DNA of 64,000 nt from Elusimicrobiota bacterium (GTDB lineage: Bacteria; Elusimicrobiota; Elusimicrobia; Elusimicrobiales; Elusimicrobiaceae), in NCBI GenBank assembly GCA_009778915.1, contig WRFH01000005.1, forward strand, positions 1 to 64,000, in the 5' to 3' direction. Of the stretch, positions 1 through 7,416 are shown piece after piece. Within the stretch, counting starts at the first letter, position 1. Each line of letters starts with the position of its first letter. A program made the translations under genes and the position numbers. Under the pieces are notes generated by a model. The model had not been told where the DNA came from. It saw only the letters and a program-made list of their open reading frames with translations, and searched no databases.

Positions 1-3000
1 ACCTGCGGATGTCCATCGGACCATATAAAAGGTACAGACGGAGTAACGTGCGTGTGTCCTGCGGATAAACCGAATGACCTAAACGGCATATGCTCAGTGT
101 GTACGACGGCAACGCCGTTCCCGTCGAATAACGACGGTACGAAATGCTGCGCGAATCCGAATATGTACTGGTACGCGAGCGCCAACCCGCTTTTGGGGAT
201 AACAGCTGGCTGCAACGTATGTCAATCGGGCCAGTTCCCGGCGCAGAATAATTCTACGCAATGCTGCTCGGCGCAGAATATGTACTGGGACGGAACAAAA
301 TGCGTGACGTGCACCGCTAACGGTGTTGTTGGGCTGACTTCATTATTAAATACGAGCGTGTGGGATGCCGGCACTTTGACATGCAAATGCGCTACAGGCG
401 AGGTAACAGTTACAGGCGGCTGCTGCGCTTCGTCTAACCCTAATTTATCAAACGGCCATTGCTGTCCGCCGACGGCGCCGAACTGGGACACAGCGTTGAA
501 TGCGTGTTCGTCAGGGTGCACAGCGCCGAAAACACAATTTAACCCGACGACATTAAAATGCGAATGTCCTACGGGAGAATTTGAAGCTGCGAATAATAGC
601 GACCAGTGCTGTCCGAATAACGGAGATAACTGGAGCACTGCGACAAACGGTTGCGTAACGTGTCCGACGACAAAACCGTGGGACAACACGGCAGGGAAGT
701 GCCAGTGTCCGAGCGGCCAACAAGACGCGATAGGGGACGCCAGCGGCCAGAACTGCTGTCCTACGGATACACCTAACTGGAACACAACGACAAAGACATG
801 CCAGCAGTGTCCTACGGGGCAGTCACAGTCATTAAACGATACAACACAATGCTGCGCTTCTACAACGCCATACTGGAACGGCTCCGGGTGCGTGGCGTGC
901 AGCGGCATTGATCCGTCAGGGAATGTCGCGGGAACGCCGAGTGTATGGAATAACACTTCTAAACAGTGCGTGTGCTCAGGTACAAACGTTTTAGTAAACG
1001 GCAACGCGAACTGCTGCCCTTCAGGGTTGAGTTATTCGAACGGCCACTGCTGCCCGTCAACGACGCCGACGTGGGACACGGCGAGCGGCACATGTTCGGC
1101 TTCGTGCACGCCGCCTCAGACATGGGACGGGAACACCTGCGTATGTCCTTCAAGCACGCCGAACTGGTGGAATAACACCTGCAACTTCTGCGCCTCCAGC
1201 GCAAGACCTTATAAAGCTTTAAACAGCACAGAGTGTTGTATCGACGCGAATAATTACTTAGTAAGCGGCAGCGGAGCGAGCACTACTTGTTGCCCGTTAT
1301 CAACCGATAATTGGAGCAGCGCCACCGGCTGCGTTACCTGCTTTGCGCCTTTGGTCTGGAACGGGAGTAAATGCGCGTGCCCGTCGTCGGCTCCATATCC
1401 GGCCAGCAATAACGCCGCGCAATGCTGCTCTTCAACCAATATGTATTGGAACGGTTCCGCGTGCCAGGCTATTATATGTACGCCTAACAGCACAACATCA
1501 TGCGGAAACTGCGGTACGGAGACATGCAACAGCAGTGGTACCGCTTGGGGCTCTTGTACAGGCCAGGGAACATGCTCTCCGGGTTCAACGACTTCATCTT
1601 CATGCGGGTACTGCGGTACTCAGACAGCGACTTGTACCAGCAGCTGCCAGTGGGGTTCATATGGTTCTTGCACTGGGCAGGGCTCATGCTCTCCGGGTTC
1701 GACGACTTCGTCTTCATGCGGGTACTGCGGTACTCAGACAGCCACCTGCAGCAGCAGCTGCCAGTGGGGTTCATATGGTTCTTGTAACGGCCAGGGCTCA
1801 TGTTCTCCAGGCGCAACGCAAGCTTGCCCCTCTGGATATAATGGAAACCAGAACTGTACCAGCAGTTGCCAGTGGAGCACTTCAGGATGTACTGCCCAGG
1901 TGTGTACGCCTAACAGCACGTCGTCATGCGGAAACTGTGGTACTATGACATGTAACAGCACCGGTACCGCGTGGGGTTCTTGTAACGGGCAGGGCTCATG
2001 CTCTCCGGGTTCAACAACGTCGTCTTCATGCGGAAACTGCGGCACGCAGACAGCGACCTGTACCAGCAGCTGCACGTGGGGTGCATATGGTTCTTGTAAC
2101 GGCTCAGGGCCGTGCTACTCTGGCCAAACGAATTCACAGACTTGCGGTAGCCCTTATACGGGAGGCACGCAGAAACAGACTTGTACCTCTTCTTGCCAGT
2201 GGGGCGGTTGGGACTACAGCGGGTGTATATCGTGCTCTAACGTCAACCCGGGTTCTTTTAATACCAGCGGGACCGCAACCGGAGTTTCGATTCCTTCCGG
2301 ATGCTCTTGTAATAGCCCCGGTGTCAGTTTATCCGGTTATTGCTGCCCATCTGGTACGAGTTATATATCTGGCAGTACTTGCTATAAATGTCCGTCAGGC
2401 CAGTCATTGTATAACGGAATATGCTGTACAACCGGACAGAATTCGCCTGACGGTGTACACTGTTGTGCGTCCGGCTACAGCTATTATTGGAATAGTGCTT
2501 GCCAGCAGTGTCCCAACAGCACATGTCCTTATCCGTCAAGTAACGGCAGCTACTACTATTGTTGTCAGGCTTCAGGTTATACCAGCAGCCTGTCCAGTTC
2601 ATGTTCTACAACATGCACAGCGCCGTGTGCCTCAGGAAAGTATTCCTCTAACGGGACATGTTGTCCCTCAGGCGGGACTGTTGCCGCTACCGGCGGTAAT
2701 ACAAACTGGCAGTCCAACTGCTGTGCATCCAGCAGCGCCACGCTTTGGGTAAGCGGAACGAGTTGCATCCATTGCTCTACCAACTCTTCCTCTGATTCAT
2801 GTCAATGGTGGAACAACTTTACATGCATGAATACCTTTAGCAACGGTTCCTGCGTATGTCCGAGTGACCATCCTGTTGCGGTAGATAGTATGCATTGTTG
2901 CCCTAGCGGTTTGAAATGGGCTACTGGCAGCGGAACCCAACCGGGTTGCTGCCCGAATTCTACCGATACATATACAACATCCGGTACATGTCAAGCGGCG

Positions 3001-3207
3001 GCAGTAGCATGTTCCAATTCATCGGTCGGTGGAGGGTCAGGCACTACTGCAAGTGGACAGACTTTAAATGTTTCGTGTGTTAGCGCATATCCATATACAT
3101 CATACCCGAAATGTAGTTACTATGTTTATACGTGCAATAATGGTAATTGGTCTCTTACAACCAATAACTGTGCCACGGTAGATTTACAATGTTGTCAATA
3201 TCAGTAA
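1..3207 (+). CDS. Large cysteine-rich repeat surface/secreted protein, 5' end outside window
   Basis: The frame is open from the first base, so this is the C-terminal 1068 residues of a longer protein; the GTG at 52 is only the first possible start inside the window. The sequence is dominated by Cys, Ser, Thr, Gly, Asn and Trp, with a recurring module of the form CCP...W...C..C. From about 1475 to 2112 it changes to modules rich in SCGxCGTQT and CxWGxxGxC, partly exact 114-bp tandem repeats. I see no transmembrane segment or known enzyme motif in the visible part. The dense paired cysteines suggest an extracytoplasmic, disulfide-stabilised rod. Two small secreted proteins at 40545 and 44939 share the Cys-rich style. 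Function is not recognised. A hairpin follows the stop codon directly. Confidence 0.8.
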   Translation, partial: TCGCPSDHIKGTDGVTCVCPADKPNDLNGICSVCTTATPFPSNNDGTKCCANPNMYWYASANPLLGITAGCNVCQSGQFPAQNNSTQCCSAQNMYWDGTKCVTCTANGVVGLTSLLNTSVWDAGTLTCKCATGEVTVTGGCCASSNPNLSNGHCCPPTAPNWDTALNACSSGCTAPKTQFNPTTLKCECPTGEFEAANNSDQCCPNNGDNWSTATNGCVTCPTTKPWDNTAGKCQCPSGQQDAIGDASGQNCCPTDTPNWNTTTKTCQQCPTGQSQSLNDTTQCCASTTPYWNGSGCVACSGIDPSGNVAGTPSVWNNTSKQCVCSGTNVLVNGNANCCPSGLSYSNGHCCPSTTPTWDTASGTCSASCTPPQTWDGNTCVCPSSTPNWWNNTCNFCASSARPYKALNSTECCIDANNYLVSGSGASTTCCPLSTDNWSSATGCVTCFAPLVWNGSKCACPSSAPYPASNNAAQCCSSTNMYWNGSACQAIICTPNSTTSCGNCGTETCNSSGTAWGSCTGQGTCSPGSTTSSSCGYCGTQTATCTSSCQWGSYGSCTGQGSCSPGSTTSSSCGYCGTQTATCSSSCQWGSYGSCNGQGSCSPGATQACPSGYNGNQNCTSSCQWSTSGCTAQVCTPNSTSSCGNCGTMTCNSTGTAWGSCNGQGSCSPGSTTSSSCGNCGTQTATCTSSCTWGAYGSCNGSGPCYSGQTNSQTCGSPYTGGTQKQTCTSSCQWGGWDYSGCISCSNVNPGSFNTSGTATGVSIPSGCSCNSPGVSLSGYCCPSGTSYISGSTCYKCPSGQSLYNGICCTTGQNSPDGVHCCASGYSYYWNSACQQCPNSTCPYPSSNGSYYYCCQASGYTSSLSSSCSTTCTAPCASGKYSSNGTCCPSGGTVAATGGNTNWQSNCCASSSATLWVSGTSCIHCSTNSSSDSCQWWNNFTCMNTFSNGSCVCPSDHPVAVDSMHCCPSGLKWATGSGTQPGCCPNSTDTYTTSGTCQAAAVACSNSSVGGGSGTTASGQTLNVSCVSAYPYTSYPKCSYYVYTCNNGNWSLTTNNCATVDLQCCQYQ
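1573..2112 (+). repeat. 114-bp coding tandem repeats in the Cys-rich protein
   Basis: Two adjacent, nearly identical 114-bp units lie at 1573-1686 and 1687-1800, each encoding 38 residues beginning CSPGSTTSSSCG. A further diverged copy is at 1999-2112. A larger duplication is visible too: the CTPNST-to-GQG segment before the first unit (from about 1475) recurs from about 1900. The unit length is a multiple of three, so copy number can change without breaking the frame. Confidence 0.85.
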
Positions 3208-3210
3208 TTA

Positions 3211-3239
3211 AAAGGGCCCAGACTATGTCTGGGCCCTTT
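3211..3239 (+). terminator. Hairpin after the Cys-rich gene
   Basis: A perfect 13-bp stem (arms 3211-3223 and 3227-3239) with a 3-nt loop starts four bases after the stop codon. The downstream T-run is short, so it may terminate less efficiently than the others in the window or protect the mRNA end. Confidence 0.7.
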
Positions 3240-3332
3240 GGGTTCTAACATATAGGTCCAAAAGACCTCTGGATTAATTTTAGTTCGTTTCGTATACTAA
3301 GGAAGTAAGTATATTAGAAAGGAGATAGAATT

Positions 3333-4673
3333 ATGTCTAACAAGAAATTGCTGCTGACAGTAATGTGCACGGCATTACTGTGCATTACTTATGGTAATGT
3401 TTTTGCCCAACGCACCTATACATCCACGGAGAGAAAGGCCCCTCTAAGAGCGGATTCTGCGGCCCCTATGCAGATTACGTATGCTGGGGTATTAAATCAA
3501 GGGACTTCAGATGACTACCAAGGAAATAGTTTGTTTTTTAGTACCGCTCAAAATCCTTTTAATCTTCTTCTGACTGTTCAGGTTAATACGCCTGTAAACG
3601 TAAAATATTCTCTCTATACTTTTAAAAAGACATTTTCACAGGACGGCAAGAGAGGATACTTGCAAGGGATAAATGAATGCAATTTGAATACCGCTATTAC
3701 AACCCAGGCGCAAATTGATGCTAACCTTGATAAAATTTATGAGTTCCCCGCTGTAACAGAAAATACAAGCACAAGTAAATTTATGGCGTGGGACGGGAAT
3801 ACGGACCCTCAGTTTACCGGCCAAAAATATGCCGTCAGGGATTGTATATATGTGGCGGCTTATAATGCGGACACCGGCGCACTTATAGATACGCAGGGTG
3901 TATTAAATGCCGCGCTAAATTATCAGACTATCGGTGTCCCCGCTGTAGCATATAATATAGACCAACAAAAAGACAATAGCGGAAACATTACTAAAGAAAC
4001 GCTTTCCGCAAAAGTTTATGTGGCGTATCCCGACAGTTGGCCTATTAAAAAGCTTACGGCGCTTATAATGACAGAAGACTGCGGTTTTGGCGCGACACCG
4101 ATTACCGTGGTTAACCAGGGCGCGGACGCAATAGCGGCTAATATAAACAGCAGATTACCCGGCGATGTTGTCGCTCATATCACGCTGACAAACCCTAATG
4201 TTGCCGCAAATAATCCGGATATAAAAACATTTGACTGGAAAGATATAAAAACAGAGGACGGAAAAGATTTTGTTCCAGACTTAGTAAAAAATCCGCAGGG
4301 ATACCTGATGGCTATAATAGTAGATATGGATGACATGACGTTTACCGGCGTTAAAAATGGTTCTATAGCCCCTGGTGTTCCTTCTGTTCCGCCCGTGCCG
4401 AAAAGCTACACCGGGATTCAATCTGTCGACGCGAATAAAGATGTTAAAATATATCCAAACGGTCTCGGCGGGTTTAACATAGACTGCCCAAACGGTATAT
4501 GTGTCAATAACAGCAAGTATCGTGTTATTAACACCGGCGGACAAGTGGTAGGCGCCGGCAATGTAAACGGCAATAAAATAGAAACCGGGGCCCCGCTTAC
4601 CAAAGGGCAGCTTTACATAATCCAAGTGGACACCAGCAACGGCACGGTAACGCAGAAAGTTATAAAAAATTAA
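3333..4673 (+). CDS. Exported protein with T9SS-like C-terminal sorting domain
   Basis: A 446-residue protein with a clear signal peptide (MSNKKLLL..., hydrophobic core, cleavage near VFAQ) and a strong ribosome site (GAAAGGAGAT). Residues 30-350 match the lipoprotein encoded at 4942, sharing motifs such as YSLYT(F/Y)KKTF, KYAVRDC and DDMTFTG. The last ~80 residues are extra and look like a type A sorting domain of type IX secretion: KIYPNG near the start, GGQVV in the middle, LTKGQLYIIQV and a final QKVIKN. The resemblance to that family is from memory and needs a profile search. The function of the main domain is unknown. A hairpin terminator follows. Confidence 0.8.
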   Translation: MSNKKLLLTVMCTALLCITYGNVFAQRTYTSTERKAPLRADSAAPMQITYAGVLNQGTSDDYQGNSLFFSTAQNPFNLLLTVQVNTPVNVKYSLYTFKKTFSQDGKRGYLQGINECNLNTAITTQAQIDANLDKIYEFPAVTENTSTSKFMAWDGNTDPQFTGQKYAVRDCIYVAAYNADTGALIDTQGVLNAALNYQTIGVPAVAYNIDQQKDNSGNITKETLSAKVYVAYPDSWPIKKLTALIMTEDCGFGATPITVVNQGADAIAANINSRLPGDVVAHITLTNPNVAANNPDIKTFDWKDIKTEDGKDFVPDLVKNPQGYLMAIIVDMDDMTFTGVKNGSIAPGVPSVPPVPKSYTGIQSVDANKDVKIYPNGLGGFNIDCPNGICVNNSKYRVINTGGQVVGAGNVNGNKIETGAPLTKGQLYIIQVDTSNGTVTQKVIKN

Positions 4674-4700
4674 AAATAAATTGAAGTGGGAAACAGATTC

Positions 4701-4730
4701 AACCCCCGAATGTACTCCCGGGGGTTGTTT
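4701..4730 (+). terminator. Rho-independent-type terminator
   Basis: AACCCCCG (4701-4708) pairs with CGGGGGTT (4719-4726), followed by GTTTATTTAATTTT. It lies 27 bp after the stop of the exported protein at 3333-4673. Confidence 0.7.
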
Positions 4731-4737
4731 ATTTAAT

Positions 4738-4870
4738 TTTCTCCCCTTATAAGGGGAGTACCGCCGAAGGCGGGGAGGGGTTTTTAATCGGGGTCCCGGC
4801 TGCTTTATATTACTGTGGCTCAAAACCCTTCCCCCGCTTTGCGGGTACTTCCCTTAAAAAGGGAAGAAAA
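4738..4870. repeat. Dispersed palindromic repeat A, copy 1
   Basis: About 133 bp with two ends that are inverted copies of each other. Each end is itself built of two small hairpins (CTCCCCTTATAAGGGGAG and CCGCCGAAGGCGG on the left). The middle contains GCTTTATATTACTG, also seen in copy 2. Other copies are at 6030, 10678 and 45797. It has no coding capacity and looks like a MITE or REP-type element. Confidence 0.8.
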
Positions 4871-4941
4871 TTGATTTAGATGTCTTCTTTCCGCAATGGG
4901 CAGGGGAATAATTTTTATATAATTAGTTAGAGGATAAAATT

Positions 4942-6009
4942 ATGCCGAATAAAAAATTATTACAAGCCGCGCTTACTCTTGCCCTGTTATTGACTGGCTG
5001 CCATAACGCTTCGTCCGAAAAAACCCAACCCGCGCCGCCTCTGCAAATTACAAAAGCGTATATAATCCCGGTCACGGAAACTTTTGATAATTATCTCGGC
5101 AGGCATTTTTTATCTTTCGTAAAAATTCCGCACTACGACGGGCTGGCGCTTAAAGACGCTTACAGCATTAATCTGCAGATTGAAAATACTCCGCCGGCTG
5201 ACGCCAAATATTCGCTGTACACCTATAAAAAAACTTTCGCGCAGGGCGGCAAACGCAATTACATGCAGGGCATAAGAGAGTGTGACTCCATTACGCCGCT
5301 GGCGACGCAGGAAGATATTGATAAAAATTTAGATAAAATCTATGAAACGACATTGGTAACAGAAGGTTCGTTCCAGTCCTACGGCGCGCCCGCTCCGACA
5401 AAATATTTGAAATTTGAATGGGACGGCTCCACGAACCCTCAATTTACCGGCGGCCAAAAATATGCCGTCAGGGATTGTCTTGTCGCGGCAGTACACGACG
5501 AGGGCGGTAAACTTATATCAATGAAAGACCTCACCACCGCTGCAGAAGGCTACGCCGTCACCGCCGGCACAAGTTATACCGCCGGGGACAAAACAATTTC
5601 CGCTAAAATTTACACGGCATATGACAGACCGCCTAAAAAGATATGGGCATTTTTGATGGTTGAAAACTGCGGCATAGGCGCATTAACGTACGACGTGGTA
5701 AACCAGGGCGGCGCGGCCATAGCGGCGGACATAAACAGAAGGCTGCCCGGCGACGTGGCGGCTTATACTGAGCTTACCAACCCGTCTTTTGACACTAAGA
5801 ACAGTCTTATAAAAATTTACGAATGGAAAGATATTAAAGGTGTGGACGGTAAGGATTTCACGCCCGCGCCGGATAAACCGCAATACCGCATGGCTCTTAT
5901 TTTAGAAACCGACGATATGACGTTTACCGGCATCAAAGACGGTTATATCTACGACGGAGCTTACCAGGTTGTCCCGTCGCCGAAAAAAGTAAAAACGGCT
6001 AAAAAATAA
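4942..6009 (+). CDS. Lipoprotein paralogue of the preceding exported protein
   Basis: A 355-residue protein with a type II signal peptide: MPNKKLLQAALTLALL followed by lipobox LTGC, placing the acylated Cys at residue 20. The body is homologous along its length to residues ~80-350 of the protein at 3333-4673 (KTFAQGGKRNYMQGI, KYAVRDC, NQGG, DDMTFTGIKDG). It stops about where the sorting-like domain of the neighbour begins and has a short Lys-rich tail instead. The pair therefore differ in how they are attached to the cell. Upstream is repeat A copy 1 and downstream repeat A copy 2. No known enzymatic motif was recognised; the family role is unknown. Confidence 0.8.
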   Translation: MPNKKLLQAALTLALLLTGCHNASSEKTQPAPPLQITKAYIIPVTETFDNYLGRHFLSFVKIPHYDGLALKDAYSINLQIENTPPADAKYSLYTYKKTFAQGGKRNYMQGIRECDSITPLATQEDIDKNLDKIYETTLVTEGSFQSYGAPAPTKYLKFEWDGSTNPQFTGGQKYAVRDCLVAAVHDEGGKLISMKDLTTAAEGYAVTAGTSYTAGDKTISAKIYTAYDRPPKKIWAFLMVENCGIGALTYDVVNQGGAAIAADINRRLPGDVAAYTELTNPSFDTKNSLIKIYEWKDIKGVDGKDFTPAPDKPQYRMALILETDDMTFTGIKDGYIYDGAYQVVPSPKKVKTAKK

Positions 6010-6029
6010 AATTTCCGATGGCAATGCTA

Positions 6030-6163
6030 TTTTCTCCCCTTAAAAGGGGAGTACCGCCGAAGGCGGGGAGGGGTTTTGAACCGGGGGACAAGCTGCTTTA
6101 TATTACTGAGGATTAAAACCCATCCCCCGCTTCGCGGGTACTTCCCTTATAAAGGGAAGAAAA
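6030..6163. repeat. Dispersed palindromic repeat A, copy 2
   Basis: Very similar to copy 1 over its whole length: left end CTCCCCTTAAAAGGGGAG then CCGCCGAAGGCGG, middle with GCTTTATATTACTG, right end CCCCCGCTTCGCGGG then CTTCCCTTATAAAGGGAAG. It lies in the 3' flank of the lipoprotein gene. Confidence 0.8.
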
Positions 6164-6184
6164 TTATTTTGCCAAATAAATAAA

Positions 6185-6217
6185 AACGCGGCCCCCGGCG
6201 GAGCCGGGGGCCGCGTT
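6185..6217 (-). terminator. Terminator of tRNA-Thr
   Basis: A perfect 15-bp G+C-rich stem (6185-6199 with 6203-6217, loop GGA) is followed on the minus strand by TTTATTTATTT. It sits 14 bp beyond the tRNA 3' end and may also stop convergent transcription. Confidence 0.8.
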
Positions 6218-6230
6218 ATAACGGTAAAAA

Positions 6231-6303
6231 AGCCGAGAATGGGGATCGAACCCACGACCTGCCGCTTACGAAGCGGCTGCTCTACCAGCTGAGCTATCTC
6301 GGC
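6231..6303 (-). tRNA. tRNA-Thr (anticodon CGT)
   Basis: Cloverleaf read on the minus strand: acceptor GCCGAGA pairing with TCTCGGC, D arm GCTC/GAGC, anticodon stem GCCGC/GCGGC around loop TTCGTAA, and T arm with GGTTCGATCC. The anticodon CGT gives Thr. The 3' CCA is not encoded. Confidence 0.95.
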
Positions 6304-6316
6304 AAATTGTATATCT

Positions 6317-6345
6317 ATTTTAGCAATTTAAAATCCCTCCGTCAA
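6317..6345 (-). promoter_or_regulatory. tRNA-Thr promoter
   Basis: On the minus strand TTGACG (plus 6340-6345) is separated by 17 nt from TAAAAT (plus 6317-6322), with TGC immediately before the -10. This is a near-consensus sigma70-type promoter with an extended -10, and the predicted start is a few bases before the tRNA. Confidence 0.8.
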
Positions 6346-6384
6346 AATGATAATCTTTACCTCTAAAAAAGTTATAATTATTCT

Positions 6385-6528
6385 ATGAAAAACTCTAATA
6401 CCGGCAAATATAAATTTGACGCGAAAACAGGCAAAGTCATAAAAGTCTCGGACGATATCCCCAAAACCGTAAAACAGAGCGGGGATTGCCCGCACGGGCA
6501 TGTCTGCGGCGGGAATTGTCATCATTAA
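6385..6528 (+). CDS. Small Lys- and Cys/His-rich protein (47 aa)
   Basis: A short frame, MKNSNTGKYKFDAKTGKV..., ending in a Cys/His cluster (GDCPHGHVCGGNCHH). Three Cys and four His in the last 15 residues suggest a metal-binding tail. The N-terminal half is reminiscent of small proteins of the type YxFDxKTGKxVKVSDDxP seen in several phyla, but I cannot name the family with certainty. No Shine-Dalgarno sequence is visible; a TATAAT hexamer (6373-6378) ends six bases before the ATG, which would fit a leaderless transcript. It is divergent from tRNA-Thr and followed at once by repeat B copy 1. Confidence 0.65.
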   Translation: MKNSNTGKYKFDAKTGKVIKVSDDIPKTVKQSGDCPHGHVCGGNCHH

Positions 6529-6533
6529 ACATT

Positions 6534-6746
6534 TTTCCCTCGCCCCTCCGGGGGAGAGGGTGAGGGGGAAGTTACACAAAACTGCGTCGTGTTGTTATAA
6601 AACTAAGTTTGAATTTTCACCTTATAGGTCCCGGAAAGGCGATGTCTTGAATAGATGGTACGGCAACGGCGCATATTTGTGTTTCAAAACCCTCACCTGT
6701 GTCCTCTCCCTTTCAGGTAGAGAAAAAAAATTGGAGGACGGAGTAT
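6534..6746. repeat. Dispersed repeat B, copy 1 (inverted)
   Basis: About 213 bp related in reverse orientation to the elements at 28684 and 62797. Its left end carries CGCCCCTCCGGGGGAGAGGG then GTGAGGGGG. The middle has CGGAAAGGCGATGTCTTGAA, and the right end has CCCTCACCTGTGTCCTCTCC then GGAGGACGGAG. The right palindrome is partly decayed. It has no credible coding content. Confidence 0.75.
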
Positions 6747-6795
6747 TGATAATCAAAATGTTTTTTTAAAAACGCTCGGTTTCTTTGCGCGGCAT

Positions 6796-7416
6796 TTGGT
6801 TACCGTCGTGCTGCCTTATATTTTTGGCTCGATGGCTTTGGCCGCGGTGGGCATAGTGTGCGTTTATAAATTCGCTTTCGCGCCGGGCGCGTACCGCGGC
6901 GCGGCGCAAATGTGGGCGGCGGTAATTTTAGGCGTCATATATTTGCCGCTGTCGTTTTTTTACGGTATATTTTTGGCGTGTCTGAGCACGCTGCGCTCCG
7001 TCGCCGGCGTTATGGAAGGGGCGGTTTCGGATTTTATTCTCCGTCTTAAAAAATATTCGGAACATAAAGTTAATTCCATGCAGGAAGGGTTGCCGAAACA
7101 GCACGCGCAGCTTTTACTTAACGCCGGCATTAAAGAAGTGACGGCGCAGTACAACGCCTACAGGCCGAAGGGAATCGCGCGCGCTCTGTCCGCGTTTTTG
7201 CTGGCTTTCATAGTTTACGCGTCGCGCAAGATTTTGTTTAAAGAAGTCAAACAGGCCGGCGCGGAAATCACTTTAGGCATGATGTTTGCCGGTCCGCAGT
7301 CGCTGGCCGCAGCGGCGGTTTTGAATTTGAAACTTACGGCGACGGCTCTTTTGGTTTTGGGCTGGATATTAGGTTTAATCATTTTAAGCGGGTTATTGGT
7401 TTTTATAATTTTATGA
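6796..7416 (+). CDS. Integral membrane protein of unknown function
   Basis: About 206 residues with hydrophobic segments near residues 3-28, 35-60, 130-150 and 180-206, and a central hydrophilic part (SEHKVNSMQEGLPKQHAQ). The start is uncertain. TTG at 6796 is the only usual start codon in frame, but the frame is open back to 6721. An ATT at 6745, placed after GGAGGACGGAG (the end of repeat B copy 1), would add a sensible cytoplasmic N-terminus. The stop overlaps the next ATG (ATGA), so it is translationally coupled to the TPR protein and heads the ftsQ-ftsA run. The family is not recognised; a role near the envelope is only an inference from context. Confidence 0.65.
   Translation: MVTVVLPYIFGSMALAAVGIVCVYKFAFAPGAYRGAAQMWAAVILGVIYLPLSFFYGIFLACLSTLRSVAGVMEGAVSDFILRLKKYSEHKVNSMQEGLPKQHAQLLLNAGIKEVTAQYNAYRPKGIARALSAFLLAFIVYASRKILFKEVKQAGAEITLGMMFAGPQSLAAAAVLNLKLTATALLVLGWILGLIILSGLLVFIIL

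Noticed and set aside
222-1004. 260-codon open frame antisense to the Cys-rich gene
   Set aside because: It is rich in His, Pro, Val and Phe as expected from the complement of Cys/Asn/Gly/Trp codons; no ribosome site or family. Similar antisense frames at 1734-2075 and 1484-1816 follow the repeats.
6500-6769. Open frame across repeat B copy 1
   Set aside because: It is made mostly of the repeat itself, and the matching frames at copies 2 and 3 are not conserved.
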